From Heterodera schachtii (taxonomy: Eukaryota > Nematoda > Chromadorea > Rhabditida > Heteroderidae), in contig SIJG01000011.1 in NCBI GenBank assembly GCA_023374025.1, positions 1,245,317 through 1,309,316 on the forward strand: DNA of 64,000 nucleotides, written 5' to 3'. Shown here piece by piece: positions 45,488 through 57,819 of this stretch. The notes beneath the pieces are model-generated. The model searched no databases and was not told the origin of the DNA. It was given only the letters and a program-made list of their open reading frames with translations. Position numbers and translations under genes: made by a program. How positions within the stretch are numbered: the first letter of the stretch is position 1; the number at the start of each line of letters is the position of its first letter.

Positions 45488-47729
45488 CACACATTTTAAT
45501 TTTTCATTTGGGCACTTTCTTTTTGCGTCTGGCGTTCCGTTCGCTTTCCCACCCAATCGTCGCCCGCCATTTGAGTCCCGCTTGTATTTTCTTCCACTTT
45601 TTCACCTTTTGCAACTTTCGGCGCGGAGTTTTGTCCGCAGTTTTCCGATTTCGTCCGTCTCCTCTCTTCTCCCCCTTCCCCTCCTCTTCTCTTCTCATCG
45701 TTTCTTTTAGCAATCCGTCGTTCAATTCATTCTTTTTTTTTAATTTGTTTCCATTTTATTATTACCTATTATATTTGTGTCTCTCTTCTCCATCATTTTA
45801 TTATTATTATTATTATTTTATTACTTTATTATTATTATTATTATTCCGCCGTTTTGTTTTGTTTTTCTTCGTTTTGTTTAATTAAAAAACCTTTTCCCTC
45901 TCTCTCTCTCCAACTCTTTCAGTGATTACGGGCCAATGCTTTTTTGTGTGTTCTCTTCATCTCTCTCTCTTTTATTATATGATTATTTTATGTTTCAAAT
46001 CATTGATTGATTTTGATACACAAATGAAAAAGACAAAAAAAAATATTTGATGAATTTGCGTTGTTTTTGTTCCTTTTTATTATATTCATTTTTATGGATG
46101 CTTTCCGCCATTTTTGTGCTTAAAGTGCCTCCGTCCGTCCATTTTCGTCCCTTTAAAAAAATTAATAGTCCGTCATTTGTATTAATTAATTCGCTTCTTT
46201 TTTCCTCTTGATGACATATAACGCCAATCCCAACCGATCATTTTGAATTTTTATTTAATGCCACACATCCCATCGCCTTAATTTCTTTTTTTTCACTTTC
46301 TTAGTGCTCATGCGACAAATGGTTTTTCCATTTTTGTTCCCATTCTTTTCCATCTTTTGGCAGTTTAAAATGGCAAAAAGTGGGAAAATGAAATTTTTTT
46401 AGTAAAACGGTCAAAAAAAATTCTCGTTGAAGCCGTTTTAAATTGTCGCTTTTCACTTCTTTTTTTGAAAAAGTGCTTGGCATTTTTTCTTTGGCAAAGT
46501 GATCGTGATAGGATTTAAACTTTTTTTTTTGGTCCGACGCAAAAAGGCGGATTCACAATTTGCGTTCTAATTAATTACTAAATTCAAAATTAGTTTACCT
46601 TCAAAATATTTTTAAAACAAATAAATAAAAACCAGCAAAAGTCAATTTTGTTCCCCATTACCTAAAAAACCAATTCCAAAAAGATTAATTAGGAAAAGTA
46701 AAACCAAATGATTCGAATTCCTGCTTTTCGTTTTTCCAGAAGGATGCTGATCAAAATTTTGATAATTTCAAATGCCTTTCCGATCACTCCGTCCATTCTT
46801 TTTCCCATTTTGGAGCTGCTGTTGCTCCGCAGTTCCTCTTTTTTCAGCCCATAATTTTTCTTTTCGCTTTTTCCATTTTTTCGTTTTTTTCCAATGCAAT
46901 TAAATTTAAATTGATCAATTGACAGCTGTTTCTGATCAGAATTCATTCATTTCGCCCCCGGTGTTTGTTTATTTGTAATTAATTAATTAATTCGTTCGTC
47001 CATTATTTCCTTTTTTCTCTCTTTTCCCCATTCTCTCTTTCCGAACTTAACTAATTAATTAATTGATTTGGATTATTATTAGTTTTTTGTGCTTTTGCTC
47101 TTTTTAACACGTTGCATTCTTCCGCCCTCCTCCCCCTCTCTTTCCCTTTTCTTTCAATCAGTGATTTATTTTTCACTCTCGACCATTCATTCACCGATCT
47201 CATATCCACCTATAATCGTTGTAATTTCATTTTTTTAACTTTGATTTTGATCACTTTTTCATAATTTTTCTTGGGGATGATGCGTTGCAGGGATTTCAAA
47301 ACTTTTTTTTAAATTTCTCTGTTTTGCATCATTTCAATATGTACAAATGCTCGCTTCTGGCTTCATTAAAATTAAATTTTAATTTTATTAGTGCCACAAA
47401 CCGATGATAATTGAATACGAAGGACATAATTAATTTACTGTCAGTTTAAACACTCAAAAACACGCGAGATTTGGATTAGTTATCTGATTATTGAAATTTT
47501 TTTGATTTGAGTCCCCGGAATCGATCAGAAGCCGCCTTTTTGCGGCCCATTTGCTGATCATTAATCAGCAGGCCAATCACATGTCCATTTTTCTGACTAA
47601 TTAATGTTCATTTTAGTTGGTAGTAATAGCTGCTCTTTTCTATTTAATTATATTGCTAATTAATTGTTTTGTGTAGTCTCTTATTTTCTTTGGTCATTCG
47701 TCATTCTTTTATCAAATTCTTTGCCGGAG
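45488..47729. other. 3' region and intergenic, AT/pyrimidine-rich
   Basis: Probably includes the 3' untranslated region of the TRIM-NHL gene. A TTA microsatellite lies at about 45800-45845 and CT-rich tracts at 45640-45700 and 45893-45910. No coding region is supported; small frames on either strand are low complexity. Confidence 0.45.
45796..45846. repeat. TTA trinucleotide microsatellite
   Basis: Two runs of TTATTATTATTA separated by TTTATTACTTTA. Simple repeat in the 3' flank of the TRIM-NHL gene. Confidence 0.85.
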
Positions 47730-50700
47730 ATGGCCAAAATTTGGCCACACACATCCGACACAAATGTTTTTTTTGTTTGCTTGTTGCCGGCACTTCTCCA
47801 ACAGCTGACAACGCCCGCAGCGCACGGATGTGCGAGAATGGCACCAGCCTGTTTAAAATGAACGATAATGAGGAGCCAATTTCGATCAGAGATAATCACC
47901 GATCGATCGAAAGTCGGTGGAAAGGGCGGGCATTTTTGAATCGCTTTAATTGGTCAATATCTTTAATCGGAATTGTGGATGCCCTCCCTGAACCCGATCA
48001 TCTTTTAAAATTGCATATTGACCGTAATTAGCCGTTGTGAAAAATTGTTGGTGGTATCAATGCATAGGTGGTATTATTATTAATTGCATTATTAACCAAT
48101 TGCGCTTATGTTTTTTTTATTTAATATTCACTGATAAATTCGTTCATTCATTCTTTCATTTAAATTGAGCCAATTTAATTAGGATACAAAACTAATTACC
48201 CGATGAGATTCGAAGTCATTTATGATAACGGCAAATGGAACTCTAGTGTTTGCGTCTCGTCTCGAGAAAATTTCTCAAAGTTTCTTGTTAAGCATTATTG
48301 AAGTAATTTAAAAGCCCTTGCTCTATTGGCTAAATTACGAAAAAAGTCTAACGAAAAGTATGAAGATTTGGCAAAATCTGGTTTTGCATTTTCAATCATC
48401 ATCAATTCTTAACACAGAACAAAACTTGAAATTTTATGACAACATAATCATCATTATCACTGTCTATCGAAGTGAAATTGACGCGCCGAGGGAACAATCC
48501 CGCCCTCCCCTGCCCGCCCACCACCCCCCTCGGGGGTTGGAATTGAATTCTAAATTAATGCCTTGGGGTGGCATAAATTTCTCTTAATGGGGTTTAAAGT
48601 GGGAAATTGTGATCTTTTCCTTCATTTTCATGCAACATTCCTCCCTCATTTGTCAGTTGAAAAGAGTGACAATTGATAGCAGAATAGAGATTTTGTAAAT
48701 CCATTTTCGGAGTCAAAAAATCGCTCTTCCCCCGCCAGTGTCGGGATTGAGCGATGATGAAGCCAATGACCATCTCCTCCCTTCTCCAATGGGTTTTCCC
48801 ATTCATTTTTCTGCCATTTTCAACCGGTAAGCATTCATGGCGTGAATTCCAGGCTTGTAGTTAGATCTAGACTTGAAAAATTCTGGATCAAGATCAGGAA
48901 GTACAATGGGGATTTGGTTAAAAGCGACAAATACATGGATTCCCAGATGGACCCGGACCGGAGTTCAGGGTTTAAAATTTATTAGTAACCTTTTACCGAC
49001 GGATGAATGAATTTATTAACTTATCACCCTCCATTTTTCCTTTCGATGCGCAACTCGTGTCCATGCTTGGCAATGCGGCGAGGGCGGAGAATTGCGCGGA
49101 ATGGACCGATTGGGGACCATGTATAAGCTAATACAGCAAGGAAAAGCATGCAAATTGCCACCAACCGTCCCCCCAAAAAGGCGTTTGGCTTCGAGGCGAC
49201 GATCCCCGTTGGCAGCGCTCGTACTTTGACCAGTTGTTGCCGGGCAGAAGCGGGTGCCGGAACCACATGTTTTTCAAACTGTTACGAGAACGTTGGGGAC
49301 AGGTGATGGGTGGACGGGCGGCCGGGGACTCATTTGGGCAGAGCTCTCGAGGCCAAATAGGAATTTTTCGATGCTAAGGTTCCAGTAAATTATTTCAATT
49401 ATACACCCTATGTTCCCATAATTACACAAACTTTTTCGGAAAGCCCTAATGGATGATTGATAAAAATTAATTCGTCCTATAATTAGGTTCTCTAATTATC
49501 TCCGGGTCAGTGTCGGCTTATTATGAGAAGAGCTAAAATTAAAAGAAAAATAGAAAATAAATACACAGTCCAAATAAAAATATTTAAACTAAGTTTAAAA
49601 TGTAATGATAATAATTTCAAATTCTTCAAATTAAATTAAGGTATTATTCCAAATGATCTCGCCAAAATAGCTGAATAAATACGCCGTAATTAGTCTCATA
49701 AGTGTCGACCAATTAATAGGCCCACTGCGTATCTTTTATGGGAAAAATGCCAAAATTTTAAAGGCTGTCTCCAATGTTATGGATTATTTCCGCCAGCTGA
49801 CCACGAGCACAAAACAGTGCGGCTTTTGCAGTTTTCAGCACAGCTGTGGCCGGCGGTGTCATCGACGGTCAGTGGCACGCGTTTTGTTAATGCAGTAAAT
49901 AGTGGAAATCTCTTTTAACGGGACCGATCCTGGCTTTTTAAAAAAAAAGCTTCGAAAGGGATCACAATCGCGAGAAAATCCTGGCGGAATCTCGATCCCG
50001 TCCAGGATCTAAAAAATACTGAGAGAAATACCCCCAAAATTTTGACTTCATCAACCACTCACCAATCGGGACGGTTGGTCAAGAGTGTTTAGCATTTTGA
50101 CAAACTCAAATTCAGCAACGATCAGCAACTTTTGTTGCTCCCATTTCTTTGGTTGGTAAAATATACCAATTTTTTGAACAATTAGTTCCAATCCGATGAA
50201 TCCACTGTTTGTTGCCGAACGGCACTGTGACGGTGTTGATCAAAGTGCCTCGTGTGTGTCGCGCACAAATGGCGCCGTTGCTGCTGACGAGTGCCAACTG
50301 TGGCCCAACCGGCAAATTGCATTGCCAAATGTCAGCGATTGGATGGCATCCATGCTGCGATCAGTGCCATTTCTCAACTGCGTGCCGCAGACAGCGTAAG
50401 TGTACATCTGTACAGTATGCTACTGTAATGCCCATATACCACAATTAACAGTTAAGGGCACTTTGAAATGCCGAATTCGCTCAATTAATACCGGACATGC
50501 CTAAATGTAGACCAGCTCAGCTTCTATATCAAAAAACTTTATGAAATTATAATTGATGATATTAGGATATATCCCTGGTTCCCCAAATCTCAGAGATTTT
50601 TGTTCCTTTTCCTGACTTCACTCAAAAAAGCTGTCCTCAGTTAACGCCTATCCAACGACATCGGCACTCCCGAGCTCTATCATCCAATCGCGACCCTCTC

Positions 50701-51270
50701 TGTTTTCTGTTAACTTAGACTCCCCGATTGCCGCCGCCAAACATGCCGTACACCCCGTCGTTTGTATTTCACCTAAATCCAAATTTATTTACGGATTAAA
50801 ATCACTGTGCCAGATAGCTACAAGAATAATCCATTCGTCCAGCTCGAATATGGTAGATTAAACCGTGTGTCTAGGGCGTGCATGATCAAGTGACGCTTCT
50901 CAGCAAATCAGCAAATTGCTTCCCCAATTCTACCCCCCCCCCCATTCATCGGTCCAATTTTTGCAACAAATTTAATCAATTTTTTTTATATTTCGCCAAT
51001 TTGTCACTGTCAATTTTTGTCACTTTTGTCCTCCGCGTCTTCGTCTTCCTTCTCCCATCATTTCCCCCGCCTCCGTTCAGTGAAAATGGCGTCCGGCTGT
51101 GCCGCTGCTGCTGTGCCCCGTACGCGCCCAACCCCGCGGCGTCCTTCCGCTGCGAAATTCTGCCCACAGCAGCGGAAGACGTCGCAGCAGCACATTCCGC
51201 CGATTCCAATTCGTCCTCCTCCTCCGCCTCCGCGTGGTCGCCCTTCTCAGTCCTTCCTCCGCCTCCCTAA
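47730..51270 (+). CDS. Cys-rich extracellular protein with thrombospondin-1-like motif; model has one in-frame stop
   Basis: The last four exons join in phase: about 48986-49302, 49764-49867, 50186-50395 and 51081-51270 (TAA). The first of these holds ENCAEWTDWGPC, the W-x2-W-x2-C signature of a thrombospondin type 1 repeat. Later exons add paired cysteines (CGFCSFQHSCGRRC, HCDGVDQSASC, LCRCCCAP) and end in a Ser/Pro-rich tail. A possible signal-peptide exon is 47730-47850 (hydrophobic NVFFVCLLPALL); its phase 1 donor suits an acceptor at 48985. A TAA directly after GPCIS (near 49129) interrupts an otherwise open exon. It could be a real lesion, an assembly error, or a missed intron. Secretion and adhesion or guidance roles are inferred from the TSP1 motif only. 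Confidence 0.45.
49915..50012. repeat. Degenerate GATCCCG-type transposon remnant
   Basis: GGGACCGATCCTGGC and CTCGATCCCGTCCAGGATCT resemble the ends of the element at 3293-3509. It lies in an intron of the TSP1-like gene. Confidence 0.4.
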
Positions 51271-51467
51271 ATTTCTTTGAATGCACCTCCACAATTTTTA
51301 TTCCAATTTTCCTCCCAATTTTGGGTCACTCACTCATTTCTTGCATTCTCTTCTATTTGGATTGATCAGATAAAATCGACTAAATTATTCTTCCACAATT
51401 TCAAATCCACCGGCCGTTTTCCAACCCCCGAGGGCAAAATGGAGGGGGGGGGGGTGAATTTTGGAAT

Positions 51468-51692
51468 TTGAATCGGATACCGATCTATGCTGCTAATCCA
51501 ACCCAGAAGATTGGTGTGGATTTGCCTCCTGTTGTTCTGAAGCAGAGGCAAATCGATGCAACGAATAAAATGAAACGGGAAATTTATGCGTGGATTCATC
51601 GGGGAATGCCCGAGAAAAAGCGTGGAAGAAAAAGGTGCGGGATAGGACAAAACGGCTTGATTAGGGATACCAGCAGGGCCATCATATCTTAA
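51468..51692 (+). CDS. Unassigned Lys/Arg-rich open frame
   Basis: An open stretch of about 74 codons with non-repetitive composition (DLPPVVLKQRQIDATNKMKR, then a KKRGRKR basic cluster) ending TAA. No clear acceptor or start was found and the family was not recognised. It may be a 3' exon of an unmodelled gene or a remnant. The opposite-strand frame looks like a shadow. Confidence 0.25.
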   Translation: MNRIPIYAANPTQKIGVDLPPVVLKQRQIDATNKMKREIYAWIHRGMPEKKRGRKRCGIGQNGLIRDTSRAIIS

Positions 51693-52555
51693 TTTGGAAT
51701 CCGTGTTTCTGATTTCAGAAAATTTTTTAAACTTTTTTTTTGTTGGTGTCAAATTTAATTTTAGTTTTTTTTTGTTTTCAAAATTTCTTGCACCTAGCTT
51801 TTGCTGCTGTTTTGCAAAGATGTTAAATATTCTGAACAATTTCTTGGACTACATAATTTCAATTTTTACCACAAATTCTCAGTCTCGAGGTGTCGATTAA
51901 TAAGAAAAAGTTCTCGAATTTATTCACCCAATTGTCAGGTTTGGGGTATGAGTGTCGGGACAAAACTCGTAATTTCGAGTCTCTTTCTGCTTTCAATAAA
52001 TTTACTCTAAGAGCATTCACCGAATGCATTTCGAGTTAAAATCCGCTCTGTTTCGTCTATGCCATTTGCCCCAGGCGGCGTCTAATGAATGCCAATGAAT
52101 GGTCGGTCATGTGGTGGTGAGTCATCGCTGCCTGCCCAAAAAGCCAAAATTTTGTCCTCTCGGCTATGTGCCCTAACAACCTCGTTTCCTTTTTTATGTA
52201 TTCAAAATGCAAATATATATGTATGTGAGGTATCCAGGGGGGTGCCCAAAATCCTTGGGGGTGGGCTTTGCATGGGCGGCGTAAATGGGGTGGGGGTGGC
52301 TTTTTCAAATTTGGGTGGGCGTGGCACTGGGCGAGCGAGAAATTCCCCCCGGGGGTACAAATACTGAGGAGTGGGCATTTCTCCTCATCTTCCGTCTTCA
52401 TCTTCCGCTCCACCAAAGCCGAACCGCGTGGACGACCTTTGTCTCCAAAATTACTCATTGTGGTGCCTGCCATTTGTCTCCCCAACCGAGTCCCATTTTT
52501 GCTGCCATTCGTTTGTTGAATTAACGGCACAAAAATTTGCCTACTGCCATCCCCA
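51693..52555. other. Intergenic
   Basis: No gene is supported. Frames on both strands over 52060-52575 overlap a G-rich stretch (52235-52365) and lack splice signals. Confidence 0.4.
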
Positions 52556-52900
52556 ATGGCACCAACAAAAAGCATGCAATTAGTTGAAGAGGGAAAGCAG
52601 CAACAACGACAGCAAAACGGGGAAAATGGCGGAGGAAAAGCGACCGCACCGCCGGAGGGGCAAAAAAGCGATCAGAGAAATGGGGGAACCACAACGCCTG
52701 CAGCAGCACAATCACCACAACTTCTGATCAATGGGGGGCACAAAACGGCGAATGGGAAAGTTGAAACTGCGACTGCGACGATGACCAAAGTGATGCAGAA
52801 CGGAAACGGAGGGCAAAAAATGACGACGACGAAGATGATGATGATGAATGGGGCAGCAGCTGCCAACGGCGGGACGAAGACGGAAGAGCGACCATCGCCA
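52556..52900 (+). CDS. Low-complexity Gln/Asn/Gly/Thr-rich exon, possible alternative first exon
   Basis: ATG at 52556 opens 115 codons ending at a CCA/GTGAGT donor in phase 0. Composition is Gln, Gly, Asn, Thr and Met-rich with a TKMMMMNG run. It could be a first exon of the Jupiter-like gene (whose next exons also start in phase 0 at 55717) or a separate gene. No domain is seen. Confidence 0.35.
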
Positions 52901-54537
52901 GTGAGTGGAGGGGGAGGGGGGGGGAGAGAGACTGACTGATAAATGATAAGGGGGAGGGGCTGTTTAAATAGGGGCAGAAGAAGACAGATGGGGGAGGAGG
53001 GGGAGGGCGAGAGACAGCCCCAAACACACAACTCAATACCTAACTAATTGGTGTGCCCGTGTTCTCGACCCAACTTATTTCCTTTCCCTTCCCGCCACTC
53101 TCCGACCATTGTGCTATTGAAACTATCATATGTTTTATGTGAGATTCATAATTGACGACCCCACCCCATCAATCCCTGATAAGCTTCTCGAGAAGGGAAG
53201 GTTAAAGTGCGAATTTCTCAGTCTTGGTGGTCTAAAGATCGTCGAGAGTGAAATTTTGGCACTCTGTGCCAAGCAAAAATGAATCCTAACCAAAGAAAAC
53301 CGAGATTGCGACTGATTTTTGAGGATAAGATAAATTAAAAAAAAAATTTCCCTCACATAAACTCATATGCCGAGAGTGACGAATTGCCACCAAAAATTCA
53401 AAATTGAACCAAAAATATTTTAAGTCATTTTTATAAGGTAATTTCAATTTTTGGCCTTCGTGCCAACCAATCTTCCATATTGCAAGGCTCGAGACTAAGA
53501 ATAATTTTGGGATTCATGACTTAACATTTCCCGTGGCATTGGTCCATTTGCATTTTAATTTGTCCATTTGCACATTGTTTTATTGTGCCAACTACCAACC
53601 AGCCATTTGTTCTATTGCTTTTGCCCTCGGCTTGGGGTTCGAGTTTGGCACAAAAACAAAATTGGCCAAAAAACCAAATTGGCAAAATGTGGCGCGCGCC
53701 AAATGGGCCATGGATGAGTAATGGCCGTCCTCATCCGTCCCCGTCCGCTTTTCCGGCCCCAAATTACCCGGCGGTCGCGTCCCGTCATCCAACTCGGCCC
53801 CATCGATTTGGGCCTGGCGGGGCGGGGGGGGGGATACCAAGCCCACACTGTTAGATGTGGAGAAGGAGGAGGAACAAGAAGCACAAGCTAAAGCAGCCAC
53901 CAGCTAAGTGAGTGTGGCGTAAATGGCCAAGTCCGGCTGGTGTCCCCCGGGGGCATTCCCTTACACATCCCCCGGCCAATTCACAATTCCCCCCTCCTCT
54001 CTCCCTCCGGCCAACGTTCCGTCGGCCTTTTCGCCGCCGCTCCATCGCCCCTTTCCATTCCGCTTCTCCTCCTCCCAAAACGCCAAAACGGGTTCGGCAC
54101 CAAATGCTCCCCACCCGCCCAAATAGTTTTTGTTTTGTTTTCTTTCTTGTCTTCATTTCCCGAGTCTTTCACAAACGAACAGCCCAAAATTTACCAAGGG
54201 ACTCTCGAGAAGCTGTTTTTTGATAAGAAACGAGACCAATTTTAAACAGAAACTGATTCGTTCGAATGAGAGACTTTTGACTCAAAAGTGCCCGAGAAAT
54301 CTTTCTGTCAATTTCTGAATATCATTTTTGGAATTTTAATTTTTCATTTGCCATTGGAATGAAGCCACACTAAAATGTGCCATTGCTGAAAGTCAAGATC
54401 GACTTAAAAGGCTTGACAATTTCTCAAATCTCAAGAGTCATCATCATTTGTTTGTTTACATTGGTTAATTCAATCTATAACCCAAAACAGACTTTCTGTT
54501 TATAATTGTGCCGTGCCACTTTTCCACCGCATTTATT
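52901..54537. other. Intron or intergenic, GC-richer than average
   Basis: No supported exon. Open frames at 53590-54245 occur on both strands in several phases over GC-rich sequence and lack family resemblance. A G run lies at 53820-53834. Confidence 0.4.
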
Positions 54538-56475
54538 ATGGGCGATTCGGCGTTGGCAGACGAAGACGGCAACCTTCACAAAGGAGGCAAAGCATCGGCG
54601 ACAATGTTGGCATCCGTGCCATTGTTGTCAAGTGACGACGAACTGCGCAATGGGCCAACACTTTCGGCGCCGCCGCTCCCCGAGGGCAAGGAGAACGGCG
54701 GCGGCGGCGGCGGAATGTGCATTTTGGACACGATGAAGCCGAAGATACACATGATGAAGCAGCAACAGCAGCAGCACCGAAAGATGAACATCAACAGCAG
54801 CAACAACAACAACTGTTACAATAATGCAGTGAATGGCACTTTGCCACAATTGGCAAACGGTGGCATACGGTACCGTATGCACAGCAGGTCCCAATCGCCC
54901 TCACTGTTCGGGTCATCAAAGGTAGTATGGTAGACAGCCAGTTGTCAATCGTGTGTTAATTCGTTTCGTATGCTACCATGGAAATTCTTAAGCAAAATTT
55001 CTCTTGGTAGAGTAGAAATTTCAAAAATTTTTAACATGATCCATTAGAAAAATTTTGGCAAACAGCAAATCATTTGATGAGTAAGAAAGGTAATTCAAAG
55101 TGCTGCTGTTAAAGAGCGGATACACTCAAGACCAAGAGTCTTGATTAAGCTGATTGATTGCATAATCAGATGGGTGTGGTAGTGATCTTGTTTTTTGAAA
55201 ATATTATATCAACAAAATTCAGCACGAAAATATTCATATTTTAAATCAGATGAATGTGTTTTCTTCGTTGTAAATTCTCACTCCTTTTTTGCCCTTTTTC
55301 ACTGATTGACTTCCCAAAATTGGCACCAAATAAAATGCCAAATTCAATTTAAAGTCCAATGGTCAGCAATGTTTTTCCTCATTCCTCTTCGTTTGCACAT
55401 AAATTTTGACCATTTTGGTAGAAATTTAGTCTTCAATCTCCCCCCTCCCCCTCCCCTGCCCAAAAAAATTTCATTTGCTTAAGCCCCGGAGGGCATCAGC
55501 CCCGTCTAATTTCCCCCATTCTTTGCCAATTTTAATTTAGATGGAATTCCAATGCCCTCCCTGGCACCCTTTGTGTCCCGGACACTAATCCCTCGGGGCA
55601 CTTTTGGCCGCCCAATGGGCGCGCCATGTCGTGCGTTGCCGCTCATTTAATTAGGGATTGCCCGGGGGATGTGATGGGATAATGGATAAAAATTATGGAA
55701 AAATGCGCACTTGCAGAAGCGATGTGGGCCCAAGTTGGACACAAAAGAGCGCCTGTTTGGCCAAGCGATGCCGGAAACGCCGAAGAAAAAGCTGAACGAC
55801 ACATTCCGAGTGAGGAAAAAATTAAAACATGTTGAAAAAATTTGAAAATTTTATTTAGGATAGAATTAAAATTTATAAAATGAAAGTGCAGAATTATTGC
55901 CAAAAATTAGCCAAATTTTTATGGCAAAACCAAGATTGATTTAATTAAAAAAGATAAAAATTCTCACTAAAAATTATCGTAAGAAATTAAATGTTTTATG
56001 AATGGATAATTAAAAATAAATTGCGACTAAAAATGTTTTTACAATTATATAAATATTTTTAATTGCAATTTAATTTTTTTAATTTTTAATCACTCCAATA
56101 AAAAAAATGTTCCATTTTTCAGTCGAGCATTTTCTCCGACACAGCGCCAAGTTCTCCGGTGAAAACGCCCAAAAAATGTGTGCCCGTGTTGGGTGAGTTG
56201 ATGGCGATTTGGCCAGGGAAAGGGTCAAATGTATCCACCGATTTTCCGGCAATTTTTAAGATGGATTTAGCTTAATACTTTCCTTTTAAAACCATAGCAT
56301 CATTGGACGAACCAAAATCCGATTTGTAGGCTTAGACGATTATTTGTTCGGTTTATTAAATTAATACATAACTTTCTGCGATTTATGATTACATTTTATC
56401 GAAAAATTAAGTAAATTTTCAGAAAGAAATCCGATCACTGGTGAGGTGAAGATGCCGAAGAAAATCACAATGTGA
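54538..56475 (+). CDS. Jupiter/HN1-like microtubule-associated protein (199 aa)
   Basis: Exons 54538-54921, 55717-55809, 56123-56192 and 56423-56475 join in phase. Residues 1-128 are low complexity (acidic start, Gly run, Gln and Asn runs, then RSQSPSLFGSSK). The C-terminal 70 residues carry short conserved-looking motifs: KERLFGQAMPETPKKK, SSIFSD..PSSPVKTPKK and ERNPITGEV before the stop. Repeated LFG or IF plus S/T-P motifs and a terminal NP.TG block are features of the Jupiter/HN1 family of intrinsically disordered microtubule-binding proteins. Similarity is motif-level and judged by eye. The upstream exon 52556-52900 may be an alternative start. Confidence 0.5.
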
Positions 56476-56870
56476 TTGAGTTTTTGACAGCCAGGAATAT
56501 GATTTTAAGGAAATCCGTCCGCCATTTCTATGCTTTTTGATCGCTTCCATTAATTATTTAATTACCAATTTTTCATTTGCCATTAACAAACAAATCCATC
56601 TTCTCTCTTCTAAATGGAAACCTGTAATACAAAAAAAAAAATCATATTGTGAAAAATGCCATTTTAATAAAAAAAAATTTCATACAAAACATAACAAATG
56701 CCGATTCTACAGATTATGATAAGAGAACGGGGTCAGGACATGTCATCCAAAGCAATTCATTAGGGGCAAAACAGTCCATATTTTTTCTCAGATAAAAATT
56801 AAAAATAAAAGGATGCAAAATCAAACCGATAAAAAAAATTTAAAATAAAATTAATGCAAAACATCATGAT

Positions 56871-57115
56871 TAGGGCTGGGAATTATATGGAAATCCATAT
56901 TTTTTTTCCTGGATTGTGGGAGGCCTGAAACGCACGAAAAACATGTTTTTAGCTTGGTTTGAAGCTTCAGGGTGGATTTTCATATCCATATTTTTCATAT
57001 TTTTCCATATTTCACGATTTATGTCCATATTTCCATATTTGTCCATATTTTGGCATTTAAGTCCATATTTTATGTCCATATTTTGGCATTTTCCCAAAAA
57101 ACCCCTATTAGAACG
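56871..57115. repeat. TAGGG-ended repeat with TCCATATTT units
   Basis: Starts TAGGGCTGGGAATTATATGG and contains about ten TCCATATTT units. The start resembles TAGGGATGGGAATTTAAGTC of the element at 33849. The right end was not found. A diverged counterpart lies at 62301-62470 in the second duplication unit. Confidence 0.55.
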
Positions 57116-57819
57116 GCCCCCATCAGGTAAATTGGCATTTTTGTCCGCTAAAGACTGAAAAAATTTCCGAAAAAGACATTTTTATCAAAATTTCGCCGAA
57201 AATATTGATTAATAAATTTTCTTAAAAATTGGTTAATTTATGTCAAAACTAAATATAAAATTATCATCATAAATATTCATGCTTATTATTGTATATCATT
57301 ATTATACCTTTGAGAAAATATTATTCAAATATAATCATTGTGTATGCATATTGATTGATTCTGATTTGAATATTATTTTAGCATATGTATTAAAAAGATA
57401 TGACATCACAGTGCAGCATTCAGTGGAGTATTATTATATAATTTAGAATCCAATTTGTATAATCATTAAGTTTTATGCTAGTGAATTGTAAAAGACTCTA
57501 CTGCTTTTAATAGAAATTGTCGCAATATAAGGCAAACCAAATATTATCACAATTGTTTTATAATTTTAAAATTGCTATTTCGTAACTTTACATTATTAGT
57601 GATTTATATAAATTTAATTTTTTTGTGTTTTTCTTTTAACAGAGATAAAGAAATAGTAAGCAAAAATGAGAGATGTAGTTTTCTCTGTCAATCTCTGTAT
57701 TTATCGGTTTTCTCTCTTTTTTTTTTTTTACTCTTTTGTAAGTGTGTGTAATTTTGGTAATTGAATGATTTTTATTTTAGGTGATTAAGCTATTTTGAAG
57801 CAATTTGTAAAAGTGATAA

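Noticed and set aside
52057..52575. 172-codon minus-strand open frame
   Set aside because: Composition is low complexity over a G-rich tract, with no recognisable domain or splice partners.
53592..54245. Several overlapping Pro/Arg-rich frames
   Set aside because: All three phases and both strands stay open because of GC-rich composition; none shows a coherent domain.
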